Source: Treponema sp. UBA3862 (GTDB taxonomy: Bacteria; Spirochaetota; Spirochaetia; Treponematales; Treponemataceae). From it: DNA of 32,915 nt. Position 1 is the first letter of the stretch. Each line of letters starts with the position of its first letter. A program made the translations under genes and the position numbers. A model generated the notes under the pieces. The model saw only the letters and a program-made list of their open reading frames with translations, was not told the DNA's origin and did not search any database. Below, one piece after another: positions 1 to 7,451 of this stretch. The stretch covers positions 1 through 32,915 of the forward strand of contig DGGY01000012.1 of NCBI GenBank assembly GCA_002392405.1, read 5' to 3'.

Positions 1-162
1 AAAATTCTGTTCACCTTACGGCAAACAGAATTTTGAATTTTGAAAGGCGCCATCCATGGCGCCCTGTTGAATTTTTTTTGCGATTAATTTTATTTAATCG
101 CGGATTTTTTTATTCGACAGAAAACTATGTTTTCTGTCCTGACAGGCGCCGTCCATGGCGTC
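1..162. repeat. Cluster of five palindromes upstream of the cytidylate-kinase-like gene
   Basis: Five inverted repeats lie almost end to end. They are AAAATTCTGTT/AACAGAATTTT (1-11 with 24-34); GGCGCCAT-CC-ATGGCGCC (46-63); GCGATTAA/TTAATCGC (80-87 with 94-101, loop of 6); GACAGAAAAC/GTTTTCTGTC (116-125 with 129-138, loop TAT); and a second copy of the GGCGCC palindrome (145-162) in which both changed bases still pair as G-U in plus-strand RNA. CTGTC (134-138) can pair instead with GACAG (141-145), so two of the hairpins are mutually exclusive. The cluster starts at the window edge and may continue to the left. It ends 24 bases before the ribosome binding site of the next gene. I see no convincing promoter inside it. 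It shares the CATCCATG centre with repeats at 6475 and 21045. Confidence 0.75.
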
Positions 163-198
163 TTTCTCATTGTTTATTTTGTGGCAGGAGATTTGTAT

Positions 199-747
199 AT
201 GATTAAAATAAAAAATCAGTTAAGGGTTGCGATTTCTGGAAAGTCTGGATGCGGTAATACTACTGTTTCTACGCTCTTAAGCGAAAAGCTTGGCGTTACG
301 ATGATAAATTATACTTTCCGTCAGCTTGCTGCTGAAAAAGGCCTTACACTTGCACAGGTAATTGAAAATGCAAAGACAGACGACAGTTACGATGAATATG
401 TTGATTCTCATCAGGTTGAGCTTGCCCGTAGAGAAAACTGTGTATTAGGCAGCCGTCTTGCAATATGGATGTTAAAAGAAGCAGATTTTAAAGTATACCT
501 TTATGCCAGCGACGAGACCCGCGCAGGCCGCGTCTTTAACCGTGAAGGCGGAAATTTAGAAGAAATAAAGCGTTTTACCGCCATGCGTGACAGCGAAGAC
601 AGCCGCCGTTACTTAAAATTATACAGCATTGACAATAATAAATACGATTTTGCAGATCTTATCATTGATACCGCTGACTATAATCCGGACCAGATTGTCG
701 AGCTTATTTTAACAGAACTGGCAAAACGGGGATTGATCGAGAGATAA
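199..747 (+). CDS. Cytidylate-kinase-like P-loop protein
   Basis: A 182-residue protein of the short cytidylate kinase type (Cytidylate_kin2-like), expected to phosphorylate CMP/dCMP or a related nucleotide in the cytoplasm. The P-loop is at residues 14-22 (GKSGCGNTT). The usual Walker lysine position is Asn20, a departure from the classic GxxGxGK[ST]. Later features fit the family: a GSRLAIW segment in the NMP-binding region and an arginine-bearing lid (ETRAGRVFNREGG). The start chosen is ATG 199 because AGGAG at 186-190 lies 8 nt upstream. A longer frame back to 127 would run through the palindrome cluster and has no ribosome site. The gene stands alone, convergent with leuD across a terminator. 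The substrate is uncertain. Confidence 0.75.
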   Translation: MIKIKNQLRVAISGKSGCGNTTVSTLLSEKLGVTMINYTFRQLAAEKGLTLAQVIENAKTDDSYDEYVDSHQVELARRENCVLGSRLAIWMLKEADFKVYLYASDETRAGRVFNREGGNLEEIKRFTAMRDSEDSRRYLKLYSIDNNKYDFADLIIDTADYNPDQIVELILTELAKRGLIER

Positions 748-808
748 CTTTCAACGGCTTCAGAATTCAGAAAGGCTCTTACTCAAAAACTTAATTCTCT
801 AAAAAACA

Positions 809-845
809 CCCCTTAAGAGTATAGTTTTTCATACATCTTAAGGGG
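809..845. terminator. Convergent terminator between the kinase-like gene and leuD
   Basis: CCCCTTAAGA (809-818) pairs perfectly with TCTTAAGGGG (836-845), and an inner GTAT/ATAC pairing extends the stem past one bulged base. On the minus strand the stem is followed by a TGTTTTTT tract (complement of 801-808), so it is a good intrinsic terminator for leuCD. On the plus strand the T-run is poor. Confidence 0.8.
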
Positions 846-880
846 GTATTATCTGCTTTTGTACTGTGTGTTTTTAAAAA

Positions 881-1414
881 CTAGTACTTGCTTTCTGCGT
901 AGCCGACCCAGCCTTCGTTTTCGATGAGGGCCTTTTCAAAGCCTTCGAGTTTGAACGGGTAGCTTTTTGAAAGTGAGCCTGCAATAAGCTTTACTTTCCA
1001 GGTTCCGTCTTCTTTCTGTTCGATTTTACATTCAGTTTCTTTGTTGCCGAATGTACGGAACATATCTTCAATGTCTTTTTTAGGCATATCCAGTGCAAGA
1101 AGTCCGCAGTTGTACATGTTCTGACGGAAGATGCGGGCAAAGTTCTGTGCAATAACTACATAAATGTCATTAACTTCCAGGGCCCATGGAGCGTGTTCGC
1201 GGCTTGATCCGCAGCCGAAATTTTCGCGGGTGATGATTACTCTTTTTCCCGGAACATCTCTTTTAGCATCAAAACCATCAAGTTTTAAATCTTCAAGACA
1301 GTAAGGTTTGAGTGCCTGTTTTGAGATTTCTGTCAGGTATTTTGCAGGAATTATTTCGTCAGTGTTGATGTCTGAACGATCCAGAAAAAGGACTGGTCCA
1401 CCGAATGCTTTCAT
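881..1414 (-). CDS. leuD: 3-isopropylmalate dehydratase small subunit
   Basis: A 177-residue small subunit of isopropylmalate isomerase, which with LeuC interconverts 2- and 3-isopropylmalate in leucine synthesis. Family motifs are clear: DRSDINTDEIIPAKYL near the N-terminus (residues 12-27) and FGCGSSREHAPWAL, the substrate-recognition loop. The short length and the pairing with a 428-residue LeuC point to the LeuC2/LeuD2 subgroup, which also contains homoaconitase and citramalate-pathway enzymes, so the exact substrate cannot be fixed. Start ATG 1414 is preceded by AAGGGG; an in-frame extension to 1477 would overlap leuC and is not needed. The gene lies 22 nt downstream of leuC in one operon. 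Confidence 0.9.
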   Translation of the reverse strand: MKAFGGPVLFLDRSDINTDEIIPAKYLTEISKQALKPYCLEDLKLDGFDAKRDVPGKRVIITRENFGCGSSREHAPWALEVNDIYVVIAQNFARIFRQNMYNCGLLALDMPKKDIEDMFRTFGNKETECKIEQKEDGTWKVKLIAGSLSKSYPFKLEGFEKALIENEGWVGYAESKY

Positions 1415-1436
1415 AATTTTTCCCCTTCTATTATTT

Positions 1437-2723
1437 TTAGCCTTTGTAAAGCTCTGAGTTAGTAATTGTTCCGGCAATTGCTGTTGCCGCTGCTGAGGCA
1501 GGGCTCATTAAATGAACCATGCCGCCTTTTCCCATGCGTCCGTTAAAGTTGCGGTTTGTAGTCGAAGCGCATACTTCGCCTTCAGCAAGTACACCGTTTG
1601 ACATTCCAAGACATGCTCCGCATGTAGGATTTGTTACACAGAAACCTGCTTCAAGGAAGATTGAAATAAGGCCTTCTTCAACAGCCATTTTGTAGATTTT
1701 TGGTGTTGCAGGGCTTACGATTCCCCTTACGCCGTCTGCCAGATGATGTCCTTTAAGTACCTGGGCTGCAATTCTAAGGTCAGAAATGCGGCCGTTTGTA
1801 CATGAACCAATGTAAATCTGATTTACTTTTGTTCCTTTCATTTCAGAAATCTTTTTAATCTGATCTGGTTTGTAGTTGATTGTACAAACCGGTTCAAGGT
1901 TAGAAAGATCTTCTGTAATTACTTTTTCGTAAACAGCGTCATCATCGTCGCGCCATTTTTTATAGTCTTCTACAGCTGCTTCTTTTGAAGGATATTCGTC
2001 TTTAATGAATTCCCACAGGTATTCAACTGTTTTTTCATCAGGGAAACAGATACCGCTTGTACCGCCGGCTTCGATTGCCATGTTTGAAAGAGTCATTCTT
2101 TCTTCCATGCCCATTGCATCAACAACCGGACCTGTAAATTCAATTACACAGTTAGTAGCACCGTTTACACCGATTTTACCGATAAGGTGGAGGATTACGT
2201 CTTTTGCATAAACTCCAGGCTTTAATTTTCCGTTGAGAACAAATTTGATTGTTTTTGGTTCACGGAATGAACATACACCTTTTAAAATTCCTACTTCAAG
2301 GTCAGTAGTTCCAACGCCTGCGGCAAATGCTCCGAAGGCTCCGTGTGTACAGGTGTGTGAGTCACCCATGATTACAGTGTAACCAGGGCGTACAAATCCT
2401 TTTTCAGGGAAGATTGCATGGCATACGCCATTTGCACCGATATCGAAAAAGTCTTTAACGTTATTGCGTTTAGCCCAGTCCCTTAAAATCTTTCCCTGTG
2501 TTGCTGTTTTGCTGTCCTTTGCAGGTGTTACGTGGTCAATTACTGCCTTGATTTTTGTCGGGTCAAAAACACGGTCCTTGCCGCGTTCAACAAGGTCCTG
2601 AATTGCAACAGGAGTTGTAATTTCGTGACAGAAAACACGGTCGAGCTTTAATACGTAAGTTCCCGGAAACGGGCTTTCTACCAGGTGTGAATCAAAAATT
2701 TTCTGGGCTATGGTTTTTCCCAT
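1437..2723 (-). CDS. leuC: 3-isopropylmalate dehydratase large subunit
   Basis: A 428-residue aconitase-family large subunit. The 4Fe-4S ligands are Cys308 (IGSCTNGR), Cys368 and Cys371 (NPTCGACLG). DSHTCTHGAFGAFAAGVGTTD (shown in part: DSHTCTHGAF) at 121-130 and the RNFNGRMG segment near the C-terminus are also family signatures. Length fits the LeuC2/homoaconitase-like branch rather than the 466-residue E. coli type. AAGAGGT lies 7 nt before the ATG. It is the first gene of the leuCD operon; no leuA or leuB is in this window, so the rest of the pathway must be elsewhere if present. Confidence 0.92.
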   Translation of the reverse strand: MGKTIAQKIFDSHLVESPFPGTYVLKLDRVFCHEITTPVAIQDLVERGKDRVFDPTKIKAVIDHVTPAKDSKTATQGKILRDWAKRNNVKDFFDIGANGVCHAIFPEKGFVRPGYTVIMGDSHTCTHGAFGAFAAGVGTTDLEVGILKGVCSFREPKTIKFVLNGKLKPGVYAKDVILHLIGKIGVNGATNCVIEFTGPVVDAMGMEERMTLSNMAIEAGGTSGICFPDEKTVEYLWEFIKDEYPSKEAAVEDYKKWRDDDDAVYEKVITEDLSNLEPVCTINYKPDQIKKISEMKGTKVNQIYIGSCTNGRISDLRIAAQVLKGHHLADGVRGIVSPATPKIYKMAVEEGLISIFLEAGFCVTNPTCGACLGMSNGVLAEGEVCASTTNRNFNGRMGKGGMVHLMSPASAAATAIAGTITNSELYKG

Positions 2724-2742
2724 CTTTAGTACCTCTTAAGAA

Positions 2743-2772
2743 TTTTAGTATTTTTAAAGTAATACTCTAAAA
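2743..2772 (-). promoter_or_regulatory. Hairpin in the leuC leader
   Basis: On the minus strand TTTTAGAGTATT pairs with AATACTAAAA, giving ten pairs with a two-base bulge and an 8-nt loop. It stands about 6 nt upstream of the leuC ribosome binding site. It could control translation or simply be an AT-rich chance stem; there is no T-box or leader-peptide signature. Confidence 0.3.
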
Positions 2773-2834
2773 AAAAACACATAAGTGAATAATTAGATAC
2801 TTTATTATTATAATTTACTCCAATATTGTGTATT

Positions 2835-3794
2835 TTACAAGACAGAGACGACATTCTGAGGATGACCTTCCAGAAATTCCTTAAGGTTTTCAAAGACTGT
2901 ATTTAAAAGACGCTGTCTTGTTTCTTTAGGAGCCCAGGCGATATGCGGGGTTAAGACACAGTTTTTTACGCCGTAAAGAGGGCAGTTTTTGTCCATGGGT
3001 TCTGAAACAAGTACGTCTGCCGCATAACCTGCAATCTGTTCTGTCTCAAGGGCTTTTTTTACTGCTTCTTCATTAACAAGTCCGCCTCTGGCCGTATTGA
3101 TGATGTAAGCTGTTTTTTTCATGAGTGAAAGAGTTTTTGAGTTTATTACTTCTTTTGTTTCGTCTGTTAATGGGGCGTGAAGTGAGATAAAATCACTTTT
3201 ACTGAATAGTTCCTCTGTACTGACAGATTTTTCTTTGCCTGTAAAGGATGAAGGCGAGTGGGTGTGAATTAATACTTTCATTCCAAAAGCATGAGCAATT
3301 TCTGCAACCTTCCTGCCGATTGAACCGAAGCCGAAAATTCCGATTGTTTTTCCTGTAAGTTCACTGAGGGAATCCAGCCAGTAGCAGAAATCTGGACATT
3401 TTATCCAGTCACCTTCGTTTACGGATTTTGAATGTTCTGATACACGGTTTGTAAAGTTTAAAATAAAGGCAAAAACATGCTGTGCAACCGAATCAGTTGA
3501 GTAGGCTGGAATATTTGTTACTGTAACTCCGTGTTTTACTGCGGCTTTTATGTCTACAACGTTGTAACCTGTAGCGGCTACACCTATATATTTCAGGTTT
3601 GGACACTGTTCAAGGATTTTATCTGTAATGGAAATTTTATTTAATATGACCGCATCGCTGTCAGCTATTCTTTCAACAACTAAGGAAGGCGGGGTTCTTT
3701 CATATACAGTAAGCTGAGATATCTTTTTAAAAATGTCCCAGCTTAAATCTCCGGGATTTGCGGCATGTCCGTCTAAAACAGTCAGTTTAATCAT
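2835..3794 (-). CDS. D-2-hydroxyacid dehydrogenase (glycerate/hydroxypyruvate reductase-like)
   Basis: A 319-residue NAD(P)-dependent dehydrogenase of the D-isomer-specific family, reducing 2-keto acids such as hydroxypyruvate to D-2-hydroxyacids. The Rossmann motif GFGSIG is at 155-160; the catalytic triad is Arg236 (NTARGG), Glu265 (VSEP) and His284 (TPHIAWAP). Full length for the family. The LDGHAANPGDLSW start resembles glycerate dehydrogenase (HprA-like) members, but substrate cannot be read from sequence. It begins 15 nt after the stop of the small HMA-like gene, so the two are probably cotranscribed. Not a leuB: isopropylmalate dehydrogenase is a different fold. Confidence 0.88.
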   Translation of the reverse strand: MIKLTVLDGHAANPGDLSWDIFKKISQLTVYERTPPSLVVERIADSDAVILNKISITDKILEQCPNLKYIGVAATGYNVVDIKAAVKHGVTVTNIPAYSTDSVAQHVFAFILNFTNRVSEHSKSVNEGDWIKCPDFCYWLDSLSELTGKTIGIFGFGSIGRKVAEIAHAFGMKVLIHTHSPSSFTGKEKSVSTEELFSKSDFISLHAPLTDETKEVINSKTLSLMKKTAYIINTARGGLVNEEAVKKALETEQIAGYAADVLVSEPMDKNCPLYGVKNCVLTPHIAWAPKETRQRLLNTVFENLKEFLEGHPQNVVSVL

Positions 3795-3809
3795 TATTAT
3801 ATGACTGAA

Positions 3810-4010
3810 TTAATTAAGAACGTCTACTCCGGCAGAGGAAATTGCGGAATTAATTGCACTCTCATCTGCACCGTCAAAATCAACAAGTACCTGTGATTTT
3901 TCTGCACTTGCCATGCAGTTATTGACTCCTGCAACAGCTTTTACAGCTGCTTCAACTTTCGAGCATGTATCTGCATCAAACATACCAGCAACATATATTT
4001 TTTTCTGCAT
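3810..4010 (-). CDS. HMA-like domain protein lacking the metal-binding CxxC
   Basis: A 66-residue protein with the ferredoxin-like pattern of heavy-metal-associated domains: IYVAGM strand, helix with CSKVEAAVKAVAGV, then a VLVDFDG strand and AINSAISSAGVDV helix. In a copper chaperone the GM would be followed by xCxxC. Here the aligned positions are Asp12 and Thr15, and a lone Cys16 is shifted by one. Copper transfer through the usual dithiolate is therefore unlikely. AGGAGCG precedes the ATG. It is the first gene of a two-gene unit with the dehydrogenase. Function unknown. Confidence 0.7.
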   Translation of the reverse strand: MQKKIYVAGMFDADTCSKVEAAVKAVAGVNNCMASAEKSQVLVDFDGADESAINSAISSAGVDVLN

Positions 4011-4041
4011 ACGTAGAACGCTCCTGAATATTTTTAATTAA

Positions 4042-4081
4042 AGGCATTTTTTTTCAGCAAGATAAACTCAAATCAATGCCT
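4042..4081 (-). promoter_or_regulatory. Leader stem upstream of the HMA-like gene
   Basis: AGGCATT (4042-4048) and AATGCCT (4075-4081) can form a 7-bp stem with a 26-nt loop in the mRNA leader between the predicted promoter at 4091 and the ATG at 4010. On the minus strand it is followed by TTAATTAAAAAT, a weak tail, so attenuation is possible but not convincing. Confidence 0.25.
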
Positions 4082-4090
4082 GTAACTTTG

Positions 4091-4099
4091 ATTATATCA
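4091..4099 (-). promoter_or_regulatory. Extended -10 promoter for the HMA-like/dehydrogenase unit
   Basis: The minus strand reads TGATATAAT, a TGn-extended perfect -10 box, about 80 nt upstream of the ATG; no good -35 box is visible. The 13 bases TGATATAATCAAA recur exactly at the P83/100 promoter (14393-14405). Confidence 0.6.
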
Positions 4100-4167
4100 G
4101 TAATGAGTAATAAATGGAATAATATTTTTTTTTACTTTCTGAATGATATTAAAAAATAATGAATTTT

Positions 4168-5247
4168 TTATTCACTTCCGTTTCCGAATTTTTTACTTCC
4201 GGAAAGTTTTTTTCCTTCCGTGATTTTATCAGAAAGGGTTTTTCCAAGCTGGCCGCAGGCACCGCCGATTTCCCTGCCGCGTCTTGTACGGAGTGTTACG
4301 TTAAGACCTGCTTTTTCAAGCTGTTCTACAAATCTTCTGCATTCATTATTTGATGGTTCTGAAAAAGGAAGTGTTTCAACAGGATTCCATGGAATGAGGT
4401 TTATGTTTACGTCAATTCCTTTTGCAAAGTCAATCATATTCTGTGCGGATTCTCTGCTTGTATTTGTTTCGTGAAGAAGGGCCGCTTCAAGAGTTACTCT
4501 TTTTCCAGTCTTTCTGGCATAATAGTCGATTGCTTTTCTTAATTCGCTTAAGGGGTTTGTTTTACCGATAGGCATGAGCTGTTCGCGAAGGAGCGGGTCT
4601 GCTGTTGTTAAAGAAACGGCAAGGCGGATTAACGGACCGTTGTCTGCAAGGTCGTAGATTCCTTTTATTACGCCGGAAGTTGAAAGGGTTATTCTTCTTG
4701 AAGAAAGGTTTCTGCCACGTTTATCTGTAAGGACCGCTACTGCTTTTCTGACAGAATCAAGATTCATCATGGGTTCACCCATTCCCATGAAGACTATGTT
4801 GTCCAGGGGGCCTGCATGTTTTTCAAGATATAAAAACTGTTCTACGATTTCTGAAGGGGTAAGGTTACGGGCAAAGCCAAGGTGTCCTGTCTGGCAGAAA
4901 GCACAGTTCATTGCACAGCCTACCTGACAGCTTACACAGGCTGTTTTTCTTCCTTCACGGTCAGTAAGCAGGACTGTCTCTACCGCCATGTTGTCTTTAA
5001 GGCTTATCTGGAGTTTTATTGTTCCGTCGGGATCTTTTAATACTTTTGAAACCTGGCAGCATCTTAGTTCTGCCTTTTCGGAAAGTTCTTTTCTTAAATC
5101 TGTGCTTAAGTTTGTCATCTGCTCAAAATTTTCAGCACCTTTTCCGATCCATTCGAATATCTGTTTTCCGCGGAAAGACGGTGTAATATTGAGCTGTTCA
5201 GAGATTTCTTCAGGCAGGAGCCCTGAAATGGAAATTTTTTCACACAT
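4168..5247 (-). CDS. rlmN: 23S rRNA (adenine-2503-C2)-methyltransferase / dual-specificity RlmN
   Basis: A 359-residue radical-SAM methyltransferase that makes 2-methyladenosine at A2503 of 23S rRNA and, in many bacteria, at position 37 of some tRNAs. The radical-SAM cluster cysteines are Cys111, Cys115 and Cys118 (CAMNCAFC). The second catalytic cysteine is Cys331 in the conserved GGACGQLG segment. The VETVLL strand and FMGMGEPMMN motif are typical. The C-terminus has a basic, Gly/Ser-rich tail after the core. No ribosome site precedes the ATG, which lies 28 nt after the TPR gene stop, so it may depend on translation of the upstream gene. It is last in the ankyrin-rsmD-small protein-TPR-rlmN run. 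Confidence 0.93.
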   Translation of the reverse strand: MCEKISISGLLPEEISEQLNITPSFRGKQIFEWIGKGAENFEQMTNLSTDLRKELSEKAELRCCQVSKVLKDPDGTIKLQISLKDNMAVETVLLTDREGRKTACVSCQVGCAMNCAFCQTGHLGFARNLTPSEIVEQFLYLEKHAGPLDNIVFMGMGEPMMNLDSVRKAVAVLTDKRGRNLSSRRITLSTSGVIKGIYDLADNGPLIRLAVSLTTADPLLREQLMPIGKTNPLSELRKAIDYYARKTGKRVTLEAALLHETNTSRESAQNMIDFAKGIDVNINLIPWNPVETLPFSEPSNNECRRFVEQLEKAGLNVTLRTRRGREIGGACGQLGKTLSDKITEGKKLSGSKKFGNGSE

Positions 5248-5275
5248 TATGAGTGTAATTTAATGTTTTTTAGAA

Positions 5276-6415
5276 CTAATTTAAAGGCTTTTCCTTTAAG
5301 ATTTTGTCTAGCATTTCAGAGATTGCCGTACTCTTTACGCCTGTTTTCTGGAAACTCTTTAAGCATTCTACGGCTTTTTCCGTATTGTTCTGCTTGAGGT
5401 AACAGTCAGCAAGATCAATGTAAAGACGGTAATTTGTAAGGTCATCTTTGATTAAAGCAGAGAGTCTTGAAACTGCTTCTTCGTAATTTCCTTCTCCCTT
5501 GCAGATTAAGGCAAGACCAAGGGCCGCATAAATGTCAAAATCAATATCCATGGCCTTGTTGTAATAGTCTGCTGCAGTCTTGTAGTCACCTGTATTGCGG
5601 TAGGCATCTCCTGCACGAGTGAGAATTACTTTGTTTTTAGGGTCATTTTTGAGGATGCGGTTCCAGTATTCAATTGAACGGTACTGCTGGTTCATTCCGC
5701 GGTAGCAGTCAGCAAGCCCGAACAGTACGTAAAAGTTTTCCGGATCCATTTCGAGGGCACGTTCAAAATATTTTACGCCTTTATCGAAAGTCTTGAGTTT
5801 TCTGTGACAGTTTCCGATTGAAGTTAAAACCCTGATATCAACTGCTTTTTCGTTAATATCAAGCATTTTTGTCCAGTAGTAGAGTGCGTCTTTGTATTCT
5901 TTAAAATCATAGTGAAGATGTCCGATTCCGATTAAGGCATAGGCGTTATTTTCTTCCATGTCTAATACTTTTAAATAAAGTTCTTTAGACTTTTTGAAGT
6001 CACGGATTTTTCTGTAAGCATCTGCAACACGGGTAAGGACTGTAATGTTTCTGTCATCGTGAACAAGGTACTGTTCCCAGATTTCAATTGCCTTGTGATA
6101 TTTATTTAATGCTTTATAGCAGTCAGCAAGTCCGAATAGGGCATAGTTGTTTCCTGGATGACATGAAAGACATTTTGAATAAAAATCTACTGCATCCTTA
6201 AAGTGATTCTGCTTTCTTTCGCAGTCACCAAGTCCTACAAGTGCATAATTATTGTTGTCTTCTATATCGAGAATCTGATTAAAGCAGGAAACAGCGTCTT
6301 TTATCCTGTTTTCTTTAAGGAGCTGATAGCCTTTCTTTGAAAGTTCTGCAATTTCCTGAGATGAAGAATCTTTTTCTGCATCCGGCATTTCATCATTTTT
6401 TAATTCATCAAACAT
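5276..6415 (-). CDS. TPR-repeat protein
   Basis: A 379-residue protein made almost wholly of about ten 34-residue tetratricopeptide repeats, from residue 24 to the end. Recurrent signatures are NNYALxGLxDCY and xxAIEYWxxxLxxDP. There is no signal peptide or membrane segment, so it should be a cytoplasmic scaffold. The N-terminal 25 residues are acidic and Ser-rich. GGAGAG lies 6 nt before the ATG. It is flanked by a small helical protein upstream and rlmN downstream. TPR proteins bind other proteins; the partner is not evident. Confidence 0.85.
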   Translation of the reverse strand: MFDELKNDEMPDAEKDSSSQEIAELSKKGYQLLKENRIKDAVSCFNQILDIEDNNNYALVGLGDCERKQNHFKDAVDFYSKCLSCHPGNNYALFGLADCYKALNKYHKAIEIWEQYLVHDDRNITVLTRVADAYRKIRDFKKSKELYLKVLDMEENNAYALIGIGHLHYDFKEYKDALYYWTKMLDINEKAVDIRVLTSIGNCHRKLKTFDKGVKYFERALEMDPENFYVLFGLADCYRGMNQQYRSIEYWNRILKNDPKNKVILTRAGDAYRNTGDYKTAADYYNKAMDIDFDIYAALGLALICKGEGNYEEAVSRLSALIKDDLTNYRLYIDLADCYLKQNNTEKAVECLKSFQKTGVKSTAISEMLDKILKEKPLN

Positions 6416-6474
6416 TTTTAACTCTCCTTATAAACCGGCTTTATTAACCGGCGTGTACGGATTTGTGGTAAGAA

Positions 6475-6488
6475 TTACATCCATGTAA
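6475..6488. repeat. TTACAT-CC-ATGTAA palindrome
   Basis: A perfect 6-bp-arm palindrome with a 2-nt centre lies in the 78-bp gap between the small helical protein and the TPR gene. Its central CATCCATG is the same as in the palindromes at 46-63 and, as its complement CATGGATG, in the 21045-21299 array, while the arms differ. It stands 5 bases past the stop of the upstream gene. Confidence 0.6.
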
Positions 6489-6493
6489 ACTTG

Positions 6494-6844
6494 TCACCCT
6501 TCCTTAAACAGAAGTCCAATTGTCCCTGCTATTTTTTCATATATCGGTTCGCATTTATTTTTATTTTTTGCAAGACAGTAAAATTTTAATGCCGTAAGGG
6601 TCTGATTTTTCTTCATGAAACTGTCGCCGACCCTTGTAAGGCCGTCAGAATAGCCTGTGGTCATAAAAATTCTTGAAGCCTCGGAGATTTTTCCATTATT
6701 AAAAAGTTCGTTTCCTTTGCGGTTGAGGGCTACTTTCTGCTCTGATGAAAGTGATGTAAGGGGGGAATCCGTAACTTTTATAAATCCGTCCGGAATGGAA
6801 TGAGACTGAATTTCTGAAATAAAAGACTTATCAGATGAAACCAC
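6494..6844 (-). CDS. Small helical protein of unknown function, GTG start
   Basis: A 116-residue protein that I do not recognise. The first 35 residues are polar; residues 36-112 are predicted mostly helical and look like degenerate TPR units (LNRKGNELFNNGKISEASRIF; LTRVGDSFMKKNQTLTALKFY, each shown in part). This resembles the neighbouring TPR protein's repeat pattern and suggests a companion or split-off. The start is GTG at 6844 with AAGGT 6 nt upstream. No signal peptide. It lies between rsmD (58 nt upstream) and the TPR gene (78 nt downstream). Confidence 0.65.
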   Translation of the reverse strand: MVSSDKSFISEIQSHSIPDGFIKVTDSPLTSLSSEQKVALNRKGNELFNNGKISEASRIFMTTGYSDGLTRVGDSFMKKNQTLTALKFYCLAKNKNKCEPIYEKIAGTIGLLFKEG

Positions 6845-6902
6845 TTTTTTACCTTAAATTAACTTTAAATAAAATTTTAACACATTGAAGCGTAAAGTCA
6901 AT

Positions 6903-7451
6903 TTATTCTTTTTTTCTTTTATAGAAATTTACGATAGAACGTCCGTAAATCCTTTTATCTGAAAGGTAAAGGTTTCCGATCTGCTCTGGAAGTGCATCTT
7001 CTTCAGGATAGTGAATCATTACAGTGCCGTCGTCTGTTAAAAGTTCGTTTTTATCTACTGCTTCAAGAAGCTGCTGGCGGAATTTATAAGGGAAGGGCGG
7101 ATCAAAAAAAATATAGTCATATTTATTCTTGCAGCGTTTTAAGTAAAGTTCTACCGCCATAAAGTGGCAGCGGATTTTTACTCCGCATTCTTTTTCTGTC
7201 ATTGAAACGTTTTCAAGAAGAGTTTTGCTTTTAATTTTATCTTTTTCACACAGTTCAACATTTGTAGAACCGCGGCTTACTGCTTCAATTGCAATTGTCC
7301 CGGAACCCGAAAACAAATCAAGCCAGCTTTTGCCTGTGAGATCGCCGATTATTGCAAAAACTGATTCGCGCATTCTGTCCATTGCAGGACGGATTATTCC
7401 GTCAGGACATTTTGTATTTCTGCCTTTTAATTTTCCTCCGGTGATTCTCAT
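6903..7451 (-). CDS. rsmD: 16S rRNA (guanine-966-N2)-methyltransferase
   Basis: A 182-residue SAM-dependent methyltransferase that modifies G966 of 16S rRNA. The N-terminus MRITGGKLKGR is characteristic of RsmD. The SAM-binding motif DLFSGSG is at 45-51, and the catalytic DPPF is at 117-120. Length is typical (about 185). Its ATG overlaps the stop of the ankyrin gene by 4 bases (ATGA), so the two are translationally coupled and the odd pairing of an exported protein with an rRNA enzyme is real. Confidence 0.93.
   Translation of the reverse strand: MRITGGKLKGRNTKCPDGIIRPAMDRMRESVFAIIGDLTGKSWLDLFSGSGTIAIEAVSRGSTNVELCEKDKIKSKTLLENVSMTEKECGVKIRCHFMAVELYLKRCKNKYDYIFFDPPFPYKFRQQLLEAVDKNELLTDDGTVMIHYPEEDALPEQIGNLYLSDKRIYGRSIVNFYKRKKE

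Noticed and set aside
127..198. N-terminal extension of the kinase-like protein
   Set aside because: The extra codons run through two palindromes, lack a ribosome site and precede the point where family similarity begins; AGGAG supports ATG 199.
2724..2834. T-box or leucine leader peptide upstream of leuC
   Set aside because: No T-box sequence, no run of Leu codons and no terminator hairpin are visible.
4386..4397. ATTCCATGGAAT palindrome
   Set aside because: Lies within rlmN coding sequence, lacks the CATSSATG centre, and is probably chance.
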